This document shows, one piece after another, positions 23,235-34,769 of a stretch of 64,000 nt of DNA (its first letter is position 1; every line of letters begins with the position of its first letter). This DNA comes from Alphaproteobacteria bacterium WMHbin7 (GTDB lineage Bacteria > Pseudomonadota > Alphaproteobacteria > Rhodospirillales > WMHbin7). The notes under the pieces are model-generated. The model made no database searches. It saw only the letters and a list, made by a program, of their open reading frames with translations, and was not told the origin of the DNA. The stretch lies in the NCBI GenBank assembly GCA_002753155.1, contig PDZW01000005.1, positions 60,036-124,035 of the forward strand, in the 5' to 3' direction. The position numbers and the translations under genes are program-made.

Positions 23235-23753
23235 ATGCAACGGGTTAAGCTGGACCGGATCGACCGGCGCATTCTGCATGATTTGCAGGAAGACGGTCGG
23301 ATGACAAACGTCGAATTGGCAAAAAGGGCGGGGATTTCCGCGCCACCTTGCCTGCGCCGCGTGCGGGCGCTGGAGGAGGCGGGCTATATTCGGGGCTATC
23401 ACGCCGAGGTGGACCCCCAGGCCTTGGGGTATCACGTCACAGTTTTTGCGCATGTCGGGCTCTCCAGCCAGGCCGATCATGACCTGAAGGCCTTCGAGGC
23501 GCTGGTCGATACTTGGCCCGAGGTCCGCGAATGCCACATGCTGGCGGGCGAAACCGACTTTCTGCTCAAGGTGGTGGCGGTCGACTGGGATGCCTATCAG
23601 AAATTTCTGACCACCCAATTGACGGCAGCGCCCAATGTCAGCCACGTCAAATCCGCCCTGGCCATCCGCAATTCGAAAATGGAACCCGGCGTTCCGGTCG
23701 ATCTGCATGTCGAGGACGAGACCGTCTCCGAGACTGCCATCCACGCCGCCTGA
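23235..23753 (+). CDS. Lrp/AsnC-family transcriptional regulator
   Basis: This 172-residue protein has the Lrp HTH (LDRIDRRILHDLQEDGRMTN and ELAKRAGISAPPCLRRVRAL) and the RAM ligand-binding domain ending near HVKSALAIRNSK. These regulators sense amino acids and form octamers. It is divergent from the peroxiredoxin gene, with a 237-base AT-rich promoter region between them. Its stop overlaps the ATG of the glycosyltransferase gene (TGATG), so both are probably co-transcribed. A TAATATAAT -10-like box lies about 45 bases upstream. Confidence 0.92.
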   Translation: MQRVKLDRIDRRILHDLQEDGRMTNVELAKRAGISAPPCLRRVRALEEAGYIRGYHAEVDPQALGYHVTVFAHVGLSSQADHDLKAFEALVDTWPEVRECHMLAGETDFLLKVVAVDWDAYQKFLTTQLTAAPNVSHVKSALAIRNSKMEPGVPVDLHVEDETVSETAIHAA

Positions 23754-24886
23754 TGTTGACCAAACGGCGCCTGCGCGCACTGGCCGATCCCTTCGCCTGG
23801 AAAGCCGGAGCAAGGCGCGCTGAGGGAAAGGTGCAAGAAGGCCTGTTGCTGATCGAAGCGGGCGGGCTTGGCGACGTGATGATGCTAAGCTGCCTGATCG
23901 ATGTCTTCCGCCCCTTGGCGGATGCAGGTGAACCGATCACCCTTGTCCTGCGCAAAGAATCGGCCAAGGCCGCTTTCACCCTGCCGCCCGATGTCCGTGT
24001 CGAGATCCGCGATTTCTACCGGCTGATGACGGACAGCCTCTATCGTTTCAGGACACTGGCCGATCTGCGGGCTCAAAATTTCCGTAAGGTGGTGTCGCTC
24101 GATTGGCGCCGCCATCCCTGGATGGACGACGCGCTTCTGATGGCAGCGGCGCACGGCAGCGCCTTTTCAGCCGCCTTCCATCCCAAGCCCTGGCCGAAAT
24201 TCGGAAATGCCCTGGAAAAGAATGCCCGCCGCTTGACCCAGCTTGTTGAAGCCCCCCGCCCGGCCCGCATGATCGAGCGCTGGCTGTTTTTGGCCGAAGC
24301 CCTGACCGGAACAAAACCGCCACCGTTCAGTCTGCGCTTTCACCAGACATTGCTGGCCGTTCCCGCAGAGCCCCTGGACAGGCCGACAATCCTCTTCTCA
24401 CCCTTCGTCTCCAGCCGTGACCGCCAACCCCTGCCGGATTTCTGGGAGACCTTGGCCCTGGAATTCCAGGAATTCGATATCAAGTTGCTGGCGGGTCCGG
24501 GGGATATCGAGCGCAATCTTGATTTCGCCGGAATGGCAAGCCGCCTTGGCGTGATCGAGCGCCCCTTTCCCGATCTGCTGCCTCTGTTCAAGGCGGCAAG
24601 GCTTGTCATCGCCACCGACAGTGCCACCATGCATCTGGCCTCGCTGTCGGGTGTGCCCACGTTGTCTTTATCGGCGGCGGCTTATCAGGGCGAGGTGCTG
24701 CCCCACGCCAAGGCCTATGCGCCCGCCAATCTCAAAGTGATGGTGGCCGACATGCCCTGCAAGGGCTGCATCGGCGACTGTACGCTGCCCTTCAGGGGCG
24801 AGCGCTACGAATGCGTGGCCCGCCTGGACGTCAACGAAACGGTTAAGCTGGCCAACGAGATGCTGAAAACAGCGCCCGACGCCTGA
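23753..24886 (+). CDS. Glycosyltransferase family 9 (heptosyltransferase-like) protein
   Basis: The ATG at 23753 overlaps the Lrp stop and gives 377 residues. The N-terminal domain has LLIEAGGLGDVMMLSCLIDV, the family's first Rossmann loop. The C-terminal domain has the donor-binding KAARLVIATDSATMHLASLSGVP. Such enzymes add ADP-heptose or similar sugars to lipopolysaccharide core. An unusual cysteine cluster (CKGCIGDC) lies near the C-terminus. The acceptor cannot be predicted. The last bases are part of a direct repeat shared with the end of greA. Confidence 0.85.
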   Translation: MLTKRRLRALADPFAWKAGARRAEGKVQEGLLLIEAGGLGDVMMLSCLIDVFRPLADAGEPITLVLRKESAKAAFTLPPDVRVEIRDFYRLMTDSLYRFRTLADLRAQNFRKVVSLDWRRHPWMDDALLMAAAHGSAFSAAFHPKPWPKFGNALEKNARRLTQLVEAPRPARMIERWLFLAEALTGTKPPPFSLRFHQTLLAVPAEPLDRPTILFSPFVSSRDRQPLPDFWETLALEFQEFDIKLLAGPGDIERNLDFAGMASRLGVIERPFPDLLPLFKAARLVIATDSATMHLASLSGVPTLSLSAAAYQGEVLPHAKAYAPANLKVMVADMPCKGCIGDCTLPFRGERYECVARLDVNETVKLANEMLKTAPDA

Positions 24887-24994
24887 GGGTCACACGATTG
24901 GAGCCCGTAGGGCGACTGGGGCCAACGGCCCCCGCGCACCGGTGTGCGCGTGAGCCAAGCGAGCGCAGGCGAGCGCCCAGCGCCTGAGGGTCAC
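24872..24994. repeat. Direct repeat flanking a GC-rich palindromic insert between GT9 and greA ends
   Basis: A 22-base sequence at 24872-24893 recurs with two changes at 24973-24994. One copy forms the end of the glycosyltransferase gene and the other the end of greA. Between them lies the perfect palindrome GCGCACCGGTGTGCGC (24937-24952) and repeated GAGCG/GGCG tracts. It looks like a duplication or a small inserted repeat, and may act as a transcription barrier between the convergent genes. Confidence 0.55.
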
Positions 24995-25464
24995 CCGTAT
25001 TTAACGTCGACGATCTCGTAGGAACGGGTGCCCGACGGGCTCCGCACCTCGACGGTGTCGCCCAGCTTCTTGGCGATCAGGGCGCGGGCCAGCGGCGAAT
25101 GAACGGAAATAAGGCCCTTTGAGATATCCGATTCATGCGCGCCTACGATGCTGTAGGTGGGTTCGTCATCCGAATCCTCGTCAGCCAGTTTGACCGTGGC
25201 GCCAAAGCGCACGACATCGCCCGAGAACTGCTTGGGATCGATCACCTGGGCGCGGCTGACAATATCTTCCAACTCGGCGATGCGCCCTTCGATAAAGCTC
25301 TGGCGTTCGCGCGCGGCATGGTATTCCGCATTCTCGGACAGATCGCCATGCTCACGAGCCTCGGCGATGGCGCGAATCACGCCCGGGCGCTCGACGGCGC
25401 GCAGATTCCTCAATTCCTCTTCGAGACGGGTCAACCCGTCTGGCGTCATCGGTATCTTTTCCAT
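24991..25464 (-). CDS. greA: Transcription elongation factor GreA
   Basis: The ATG at 25464 has an AGGGGG site and gives 157 residues, the standard length. The N-terminal coiled coil carries GDLSENAEYHAARERQSFIE with the acidic tip. The C-terminal FKBP-like domain ends in SPLARALIAKKLGDTVEV. It rescues stalled RNA polymerase by stimulating transcript cleavage. It follows carB on the minus strand with an 89-base gap; the order carB-greA is common in proteobacteria. Confidence 0.97.
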   Translation of the reverse strand: MEKIPMTPDGLTRLEEELRNLRAVERPGVIRAIAEAREHGDLSENAEYHAARERQSFIEGRIAELEDIVSRAQVIDPKQFSGDVVRFGATVKLADEDSDDEPTYSIVGAHESDISKGLISVHSPLARALIAKKLGDTVEVRSPSGTRSYEIVDVKYG

Positions 25465-25553
25465 TCCGGCCCCCTGCCGTCCGTAGGATAGAAAATGCAA
25501 ACACCACGTTCTCCCTTCGGCAGGCGCCGATGGGGCCGTTCTTTTGGGGTATC

Positions 25554-28793
<3,240 letters not shown>

Positions 28794-28830
28794 GGCGGGC
28801 CTTCCGGACGGGCGTCTGATTTGGGCGTCC

Positions 28831-28906
28831 CTAGTGTCCCTATCGGCAAGTTCGTTCGCTTTGAATTCTGGCGATAGACGAACTTGCCGATAGATGAGGA
28901 CACTAG
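28831..28906. repeat. 76-bp palindromic element A with CTAGTGTCC ends
   Basis: The element runs from CTAGTGTCC to GGACACTAG. Inner arms CTATCGGCAAGTTCGT and ACGAACTTGCCGATAG pair perfectly, with a four-base asymmetric bulge (ATGA) on the right. It is the first of two 76-bp elements with the same architecture. It lies just upstream of carB and encodes no gene. Confidence 0.75.
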
Positions 28907-28925
28907 CAACTATTTGATTGCTAGT
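28902..28925. repeat. Short palindrome joining the two 76-bp elements
   Basis: ACTAGCAA and TTGCTAGT pair across the 8-base loop CTATTTGA. Its ends are the CTAG ends of the two flanking elements, so the three palindromes form an unbroken chain. Confidence 0.65.
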
Positions 28926-28996
28926 GTGGTTTTCGGTTTCGACGTTCCTGAAAGCGGTGCCGCTTCATCGCAGGAACGTCGAAACCGCCACACTAG
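28921..28996. repeat. 76-bp palindromic element B with CTAGTGTGG ends
   Basis: The element runs from CTAGTGTGG to CCACACTAG. Inner arms GGTTTCGACGTTCCTG and CAGGAACGTCGAAACC pair perfectly, and the apex holds a further AAGCGGTGCCGCTT palindrome. Length and end sequence match element A, but the inner arms are unrelated. Confidence 0.75.
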
Positions 28997-29080
28997 ATAC
29001 CACGCCCACGTTTCATGGCAAGCCCCGGCGTTACTCTTTGGCACTTCGACGCGACAAATGGAAAAAGGCAAACATGATTC

Positions 29081-29196
29081 CTCACCCTGAGGAAGCCGCG
29101 AAGCGGCTGTCTCGAAGGGTGGGTGAGGGGAAAAAAACCGAGCATTGACAGATACTCATCCTTCGAGGCGGGCCTTCGGCCCTCCTCGAGGATGAG
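29081..29196. repeat. Two REP-like extragenic palindromes
   Basis: The first (29081-29129) starts CTCACCCTGAGG and ends CTCGAAGGGTGGGTGAGG, with a GCCGCGAAGCGGC stem inside. The second (29155-29196) starts CTCATCCTTCGAGG and ends CCTCGAGGATGAG, around GGGCCTTCGGCCC. Such palindromes are dispersed between genes in many alphaproteobacteria. The remaining parts of the 28,794-29,535 gap (29,000-29,080 and 29,200-29,520) show no gene; the AT-rich stretch 29,300-29,430 may hold the promoter of the next gene. Confidence 0.7.
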
Positions 29197-29535
29197 GTAA
29201 AATTCATGTCGGCCATCTGGCTCGATTCCACATCAAACGTCGAAGAGCCCATTTCTTTGGGCTTTAGGCTGGGAGGGGCTTGAAACCGGCTTGGCCAAGC
29301 CTGATCTAAATTTTAAGTAAATACACCCATGTAGTTTCCACACTATAATAACTGCACAGCAACCTCATAATAGCCTTATAATTTATGCGTTCATCTGCAT
29401 GCTATTTTTTCTTGTTTGGTTGTGAAAATCGAGTAACGTTCCGCCCTGGGATACTTGGGGGCCGGGAAGGTGTTGCGGAACTCGAGGGTAACAAGGCCGG
29501 GGGGTAGGACGTGTTTCGCCGTAAAGGAGGCGCAG

Positions 29536-30570
29536 ATGTCCACGCATGAGCTAGAAACAACGCCCTCCACAAGCCTGGATCGCCGACGTTTGCTTGGCCT
29601 GATGGGGGGGCTTGCTGCGGGCTCTTTGCTTGCCCCTGCCCGGTTGGCCCTGGCAGATCACGGCGAATTGGGCGGCCAGCCCTTCTCGTCGCCCGATTCG
29701 ATCATGCAGATGCCTGAAACTTGGGTGTCGCGCAGCATCAAGCGGCCGGAAGGGGTCGATCTGATGCTGGCCCTGGATCAGCAGATCTATCCCGCACTGC
29801 TACCCTTTGCCATGCGCTTTGGCACCCAAAACGGGCTCAAACTGGGGGCCCAGGAAGGGACTTGTGGTCTGGCCAGCGCAGCTTTAAGCGAAAAAAGCGC
29901 TGACATTACCGGCATGTGCTGCCCACCGGGGGTCATCGACCGCCTGCCCGGCGTTCGCTTCCACACCATCGGCATCAGCGCCGTGGCCCTGATCGTCCAC
30001 CCCTCCAACCCGCTTCAGGATATTTCATGGGCCCAGGCCCGCGCCCTGTTCGCAGGTGGTACGCGCAGTTGGTCGGATATTCCCATGAGCGGCGTCGCCC
30101 GCAAGGGCGAGGTGCGCGCCATCACCCGCCTGCACTGCAAGCCCCGGCCCGGCCACTGGCGCCTTCTGATCGGCGAACCCGACCATTTCGCCAGGCAGGC
30201 CCTGGACGTCCCATCCATCAAGGACATGATCATCGAGGTTTCCGAAACCCGAGAAGGCATCGGCTGGGAAACACTGTTCCATGTCGAGTCTCAGGCCAAA
30301 CTGGGACAAGTGAAGACTTTGAAACTGGACGGCATCTCTCCCTCCGACGAAGAGGCCCTGGCCAGGGGCCGCTATCCATTCTACCGCGTCATGGGCATCA
30401 CAAGCTGGGCGGACGCCCCTGCGGCGCATCCCATGGCGACAAGGCTGGCAGCCGAGTTGATCGCCCAGGCTGACGCGATAGATCCCCGCTTTGGAATCGT
30501 CTCGGTGACCCGGCTGCGCAAGCACGGCTGGAAGTTCAAGGACACAGAGCTGATCGGGGAACCCGGCTAG
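29536..30570 (+). CDS. Tat-exported periplasmic substrate-binding protein
   Basis: The ATG at 29536 is preceded by AAAGGAGG and gives 344 residues. The N-terminus has a twin-arginine signal (SLDRRRLLGLMGGLAAGSLL, then an ALA cleavage site). The mature part resembles PstS-type binding proteins: it has a repeated pattern ISAVALIVHPSNPLQDISWAQARALFAGG, where such proteins bind an oxyanion. No ABC transporter genes are adjacent. Instead the next gene, two bases downstream, encodes a membrane GGDEF-EAL protein, so this protein may feed a signal to it. The ligand is unknown. Confidence 0.8.
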   Translation: MSTHELETTPSTSLDRRRLLGLMGGLAAGSLLAPARLALADHGELGGQPFSSPDSIMQMPETWVSRSIKRPEGVDLMLALDQQIYPALLPFAMRFGTQNGLKLGAQEGTCGLASAALSEKSADITGMCCPPGVIDRLPGVRFHTIGISAVALIVHPSNPLQDISWAQARALFAGGTRSWSDIPMSGVARKGEVRAITRLHCKPRPGHWRLLIGEPDHFARQALDVPSIKDMIIEVSETREGIGWETLFHVESQAKLGQVKTLKLDGISPSDEEALARGRYPFYRVMGITSWADAPAAHPMATRLAAELIAQADAIDPRFGIVSVTRLRKHGWKFKDTELIGEPG

Positions 30571-30571
30571 G

Positions 30572-33500
30572 ATGTTAAATATGGGGGAAACCGGCCGAGC
30601 ACTCTCGCGCATGCCCGTGGTGGCCAAGATGGCCACCCTGGGCCTGATCGCCATCGTGCCGATCTGGTTTTTTCTGGATATCGCGCACGGCGCCGCCACC
30701 CGGGCTCTGGTGCAGGAAGAATTCACGCGCCGTCTGGAAGACAAGGCCCACGAAGACCGACTGCGCTTCGACGCTTCGCTTCGGGCACATCATATCCTGG
30801 CCCAGACTCTTGCCGCCAGCGCCCAGGCCCGCGACCATATCTTAAAGGAACATGCGACCCAGCCAGATGGCAAGGAACCCGTTGCCCGCGCCAAGATCAA
30901 GGAAAAGGCGCCCGACTGGTTTCCCAACCGAACCTATCAACGCAGTTTTCCCCCGGTTGATTATATTCAGGTTCTCAGCCCCAAGGGGACACTCTTGGAT
31001 AGTTACACTATCTCCGGCTTACCCATTCCTGAAGCGTTCCTTACCTTCAACCCACGCCAGTTGATCAATGCCCACAGCGACGCCCAGTTGCGCATGCATG
31101 AAGACAGGCCTTATGTTTTTTCTCTGGGCATCGTAGAGAATGGGGCCGGAAAGCCCGCCGCCTATCTGCTGCTGGTCTCTAAAATCGACGACAATTTCCT
31201 GCTCAGCGGCCAAGGACTTTTCAGGGACAAGGAGCATATCCTGATCCTGGCGGGAGCGGACAGCGCTCGCGTGCTGGCCTCGGCCAATCCGTCCATTTTG
31301 CCGGCGGGCTCGGCCACCGACCGGCTCGAGGACGACTTCCTGATTACCGGCAAGGAATTCTTCGATTACGGCACGTCGGAGATCAGGGCCAGTTTCATGA
31401 CGCTCATTCCCAAGACGCGCCTGGCGGAACTGGCGCACCCCATTCTATCCCAGGCCCGGCTGCAGCGCACCTCGCTGGCTCTGACCCTGTCGGCCCTGTT
31501 CGTGGCAACGCTGATTTATCTGATGTGGCGGCTGCGCAAGGTATCAGATACGGTCGGCCAGTTTTCGGAAAAGGCCTTTGGTACTGTTCTCGAGGACTTG
31601 AAGCGCGGCGATGAACTGATCGGACTGGAGTGCCAGATCGAACGGCTGACCGAGGAAGTGCTGAAGTCCAGAGAGCGGCTGGAACACGAAGCCGACGAAA
31701 AGGTCAAACATATGGCCTACCGGATCGAGGCCGAGACGGAGATCGAACGTCTGCGCATTCTGCATGACGTGACCGATCACCTTGGGGTGGGCGTCCTGCG
31801 CTTAAGCGAGTCGGGTCCTGTTGCCGAAAACGCCACCATGCAAGGCATGGTCGACCAGTGCGGCGGCATCGAGCGCTTTCTGTCGCCCCAGAACAACGAG
31901 GGCGACATCACCATAGAAGACGACGATGGAAACGTGCGCATCTACGAACGCCTGCGCCCGCGCGGCTCGCTGGGCAAGTCACTGCTCCTGATCAAGGATG
32001 TCACCTATCTGCGCCGCGCTCAGGAAGAGCAGACCTCGATGGCGCTCTTTCCCACCCAGAATCCCTACCCCGTTCTGCGTGTGCGCCTGGATGGAACCGT
32101 TCTGCACGCCAATCCTTCCAGCCTGCCCTTCCTGGCCTCGCTGGGAACATCCGTCGGCCTAAAGATACCGGCCCCCTGGTCGACCATGGTCCGCGAGGCC
32201 ATGGCCAGCCGCACCAGACTGACCCGAGAATGGCAGATCGACGGCCATCGCCTGTCGCTCAACATGATTCCTATAGCCGATGCGGATTACGTCAATATCT
32301 ATGGCATGGATATCACCGAGCTTTACAAGGCCCGGCAATCCTTGCAACTGGCCGCCAGCGTCTATGAAACCACGCATGACGGCGTGGTGGTCACCGATGC
32401 CACCGGCGTCATTCTTTCGGTCAACACCGCCTTTAGCGAAATTACCGGCTATGCGCCTGAGGAGGCCATCGGCCAGACCCCGCGCCTGTTGAAATCCGAC
32501 CATCATGACGAGGCCTTCTATGCCGACATGTGGCAAACCCTGCTGGCCGATGGGAAATGGCAGGGTGAATTGTGGAATCGCAAGAAGTCGGGCGAATTGT
32601 TTGTCGAGTGGCAGACGATCAGCGCGGTTCGCGACGAAAGCGGACAAGCCATCCGCTACGTCGCCGTCTTCAGCGACGTAACCGAGATTCGCAAAAAGGA
32701 CGAACGCATCAAGCATCAGGCCTATCACGATGCGCTGACCGGCCTGCCCAACCGCCTGCTGCTTCAAGACCGTCTGGCCCATGCGCTTGATCTGGCCAGG
32801 CGCGACGTGATGCGCGTCGCCGTGATGTTCCTCGATCTCGACCGCTTCAAGGTCATCAATGACAGCCTGGGCCACGATGTCGGCGATCTTCTGTTGCAGG
32901 GCGTCTCCGAGCGCTTGAAGCTGTGCGTGCGCAAAAGCGACACCGTTTCCCGCCTGGGCGGCGACGAATTCGTGATCATTCTGACCGACTTTGGACATAC
33001 GTCCGAACTGGCCCATCTGGCCGACCGCATTGTCAGCTTCCTCACCGAACCATTCGAGCTGGCCGGGCAGACACTGCATGCCGGAACCAGCCTTGGACTG
33101 GCCGTTTTTCCCCAGGATGGGGCTGACGCCAACGAGCTTTTGAAGAATGCCGATACGGCGATGTATCAGGCCAAGGCGGCAGGACGCAGCACCTACCGCT
33201 TCTTTGACGCCAGCATGAACAGCCGAGCCGCCGAAAGACTGGCGATGGAGGCCGGCCTGCGCCAGGCTCTGGATCGCTCGGAGTTCGAAGTGGTCTACCA
33301 GCCCAAGGTCTCGTTGAAGGGCGGGCAAGGACTTTGCGGCGTCGAGGCGCTGATCCGCTGGAATCACCCCACCCATGGCCTTGTCATGCCCTCCGACTTC
33401 ATTCCCCTGTCCGAAGAGACCGGCCTCATTCTGCCCATCGGCAGTTGGGTGCTGGAAACCGCCTGCAAGCAGCTCAGGCTTTGGCAAGACCAGAACCTGC

Positions 33501-34030
33501 CGATTGCGCATGTTTCGGTCAATCTGTCCTGTCGCCAGTTCCAGGATATGCGCCTAGTCGAGCGCGTAATCGATATTCTCGAACGCACAGGGCTTGATCC
33601 CACCTGTCTTGAACTTGAAATTACTGAAACGGCGGTCATGGCCAATGCCGCCCAGGCCGAGCAGGTGTTGAAGGCGTTAAAGGCCCTGGGAATTCGTCTT
33701 TCGGTGGACGATTTCGGAACCGGCTATTCCTCGCTCAACTATCTAAAGCGCCTGCCTATCGATATTTTGAAGATCGATCGCGGCTTCATTTCCGATCTTG
33801 GCAGCAACAGCGAGGACAAGGCCATCGTCGAGGCCATCGTAAGACTGGGACATTCTCTGCACTTGACCACGGTGGCCGAGGGTGTGGAATCGGAACTCGA
33901 GGCCGACCTTCTGTCCAAGCTGGGATGCGACATAGGCCAGGGCTATCTCTTTGCCAAACCCCTTAGCGCCAGCAGCCTGGCCCAATGGCTGCGCATGAGC
34001 CACGAAAGCGTTCCCCTTCCAGTGCCCTGA
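30572..34030 (+). CDS. Membrane-bound PAS-GGDEF-EAL cyclic-di-GMP enzyme
   Basis: This 1,152-residue protein has an N-terminal membrane segment (about 17-37), a large probable periplasmic domain, a second membrane segment (about 300-320, LALTLSALFVATLIYLMW), a coiled coil and PAS-like domains to about 710. The GGDEF domain is intact (RLGGDEFVIIL near 793), and the EAL domain has EALIRW near 923 and DDFGTGYSSLNYLKRLPID. It could both make and break cyclic di-GMP. The periplasmic domain and the adjacent Tat-exported binding protein suggest control by an external ligand. Confidence 0.93.
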   Translation: MLNMGETGRALSRMPVVAKMATLGLIAIVPIWFFLDIAHGAATRALVQEEFTRRLEDKAHEDRLRFDASLRAHHILAQTLAASAQARDHILKEHATQPDGKEPVARAKIKEKAPDWFPNRTYQRSFPPVDYIQVLSPKGTLLDSYTISGLPIPEAFLTFNPRQLINAHSDAQLRMHEDRPYVFSLGIVENGAGKPAAYLLLVSKIDDNFLLSGQGLFRDKEHILILAGADSARVLASANPSILPAGSATDRLEDDFLITGKEFFDYGTSEIRASFMTLIPKTRLAELAHPILSQARLQRTSLALTLSALFVATLIYLMWRLRKVSDTVGQFSEKAFGTVLEDLKRGDELIGLECQIERLTEEVLKSRERLEHEADEKVKHMAYRIEAETEIERLRILHDVTDHLGVGVLRLSESGPVAENATMQGMVDQCGGIERFLSPQNNEGDITIEDDDGNVRIYERLRPRGSLGKSLLLIKDVTYLRRAQEEQTSMALFPTQNPYPVLRVRLDGTVLHANPSSLPFLASLGTSVGLKIPAPWSTMVREAMASRTRLTREWQIDGHRLSLNMIPIADADYVNIYGMDITELYKARQSLQLAASVYETTHDGVVVTDATGVILSVNTAFSEITGYAPEEAIGQTPRLLKSDHHDEAFYADMWQTLLADGKWQGELWNRKKSGELFVEWQTISAVRDESGQAIRYVAVFSDVTEIRKKDERIKHQAYHDALTGLPNRLLLQDRLAHALDLARRDVMRVAVMFLDLDRFKVINDSLGHDVGDLLLQGVSERLKLCVRKSDTVSRLGGDEFVIILTDFGHTSELAHLADRIVSFLTEPFELAGQTLHAGTSLGLAVFPQDGADANELLKNADTAMYQAKAAGRSTYRFFDASMNSRAAERLAMEAGLRQALDRSEFEVVYQPKVSLKGGQGLCGVEALIRWNHPTHGLVMPSDFIPLSEETGLILPIGSWVLETACKQLRLWQDQNLPIAHVSVNLSCRQFQDMRLVERVIDILERTGLDPTCLELEITETAVMANAAQAEQVLKALKALGIRLSVDDFGTGYSSLNYLKRLPIDILKIDRGFISDLGSNSEDKAIVEAIVRLGHSLHLTTVAEGVESELEADLLSKLGCDIGQGYLFAKPLSASSLAQWLRMSHESVPLPVP

Positions 34031-34037
34031 CATGAAA

Positions 34038-34065
34038 TGGCGAAGCCCTGCGGGGAGCTTCGCCA
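34038..34065. terminator. Stem-loop between the GGDEF-EAL gene and dps
   Basis: TGGCGAAGC and GCTTCGCCA form a perfect 9-bp stem around a 10-base loop, between two convergent genes. No long T run follows on either strand, so termination is likely but not certain. Confidence 0.5.
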
Positions 34066-34093
34066 GTATGCCTGATCAAATAGCCAGCAGGGG

Positions 34094-34576
34094 TCAGTCG
34101 AGAAGGCTGCGCAGCATCCAGGCGGTTTTCTCATGAATCTGCAGGCGCTGCGTGATCAAATCGCAGGTCGACTGATCGCCCGCGTCCTCGGCCAGCGGGA
34201 AAACCTCGCGCGCCGTGCGGGCCACCGTCTCGTGATCCTTGACCAACTGGCGCACCATTTCCATCGCCTTGGGCACATCTTTCGCTTCTTTCAGAACCGT
34301 CAGCTTGCCGAAATCGGCGTAGCTGCCGGGCGCATGAAGATCAAGGGCTCGAATGCGTTCGGCCACCAGATCGACTGCCAGCGCCAACTCGTTATACTGC
34401 TGCTCGAACATCAGATGCAGGGTATTGAACATCGGGCCGGTAACGTTCCAATGGAAGTTATGGGTTTTGAGATAGAGGGTGTAGCTGTCGGCCAGCAATT
34501 TGGACAATCCATGGCCAATCGCTTTGCGCTTCTTTTCCGGAATGCCGATATCGATGCCGGGAAGGTTCTTGGCCAT
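34094..34576 (-). CDS. dps: Dps-family DNA-binding ferritin
   Basis: This 160-residue four-helix protein has the Dps ferroxidase residues across the dimer interface: [19 protein letters not shown] and [22 protein letters not shown]. It forms a dodecamer that oxidises and stores iron and protects DNA in starvation and oxidative stress. A GAGGAGAG site precedes the ATG. It is convergent with the GGDEF-EAL gene and divergent from kup. Confidence 0.93.
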   Translation of the reverse strand: MAKNLPGIDIGIPEKKRKAIGHGLSKLLADSYTLYLKTHNFHWNVTGPMFNTLHLMFEQQYNELALAVDLVAERIRALDLHAPGSYADFGKLTVLKEAKDVPKAMEMVRQLVKDHETVARTAREVFPLAEDAGDQSTCDLITQRLQIHEKTAWMLRSLLD

Positions 34577-34769
34577 CTGGCTCTCCTCTGTCGTGAATTA
34601 GGTAGAACCATTCTAAACCACGCCCGGGCCACCTCCAACCAATTTATCGACTTGTTCCTGTCCGAACCTTTGATTTGTCCTTGGCGCCCAATCTGCCCAG
34701 AAACTTGACTTTCTGATCAAACAGGTATTCACTTTCTCACCCTTCGATGAACAGGGATTCCCATCTTTC

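Noticed and set aside
28831..29196. CRISPR array
   Set aside because: The repeats are palindromic elements with different inner sequences, not equal direct repeats with spacers; no cas genes are in the window.
32159..33511. 450-codon open frame antisense to the GGDEF-EAL gene
   Set aside because: It mirrors conserved GGDEF and EAL codons on the other strand; no independent evidence.
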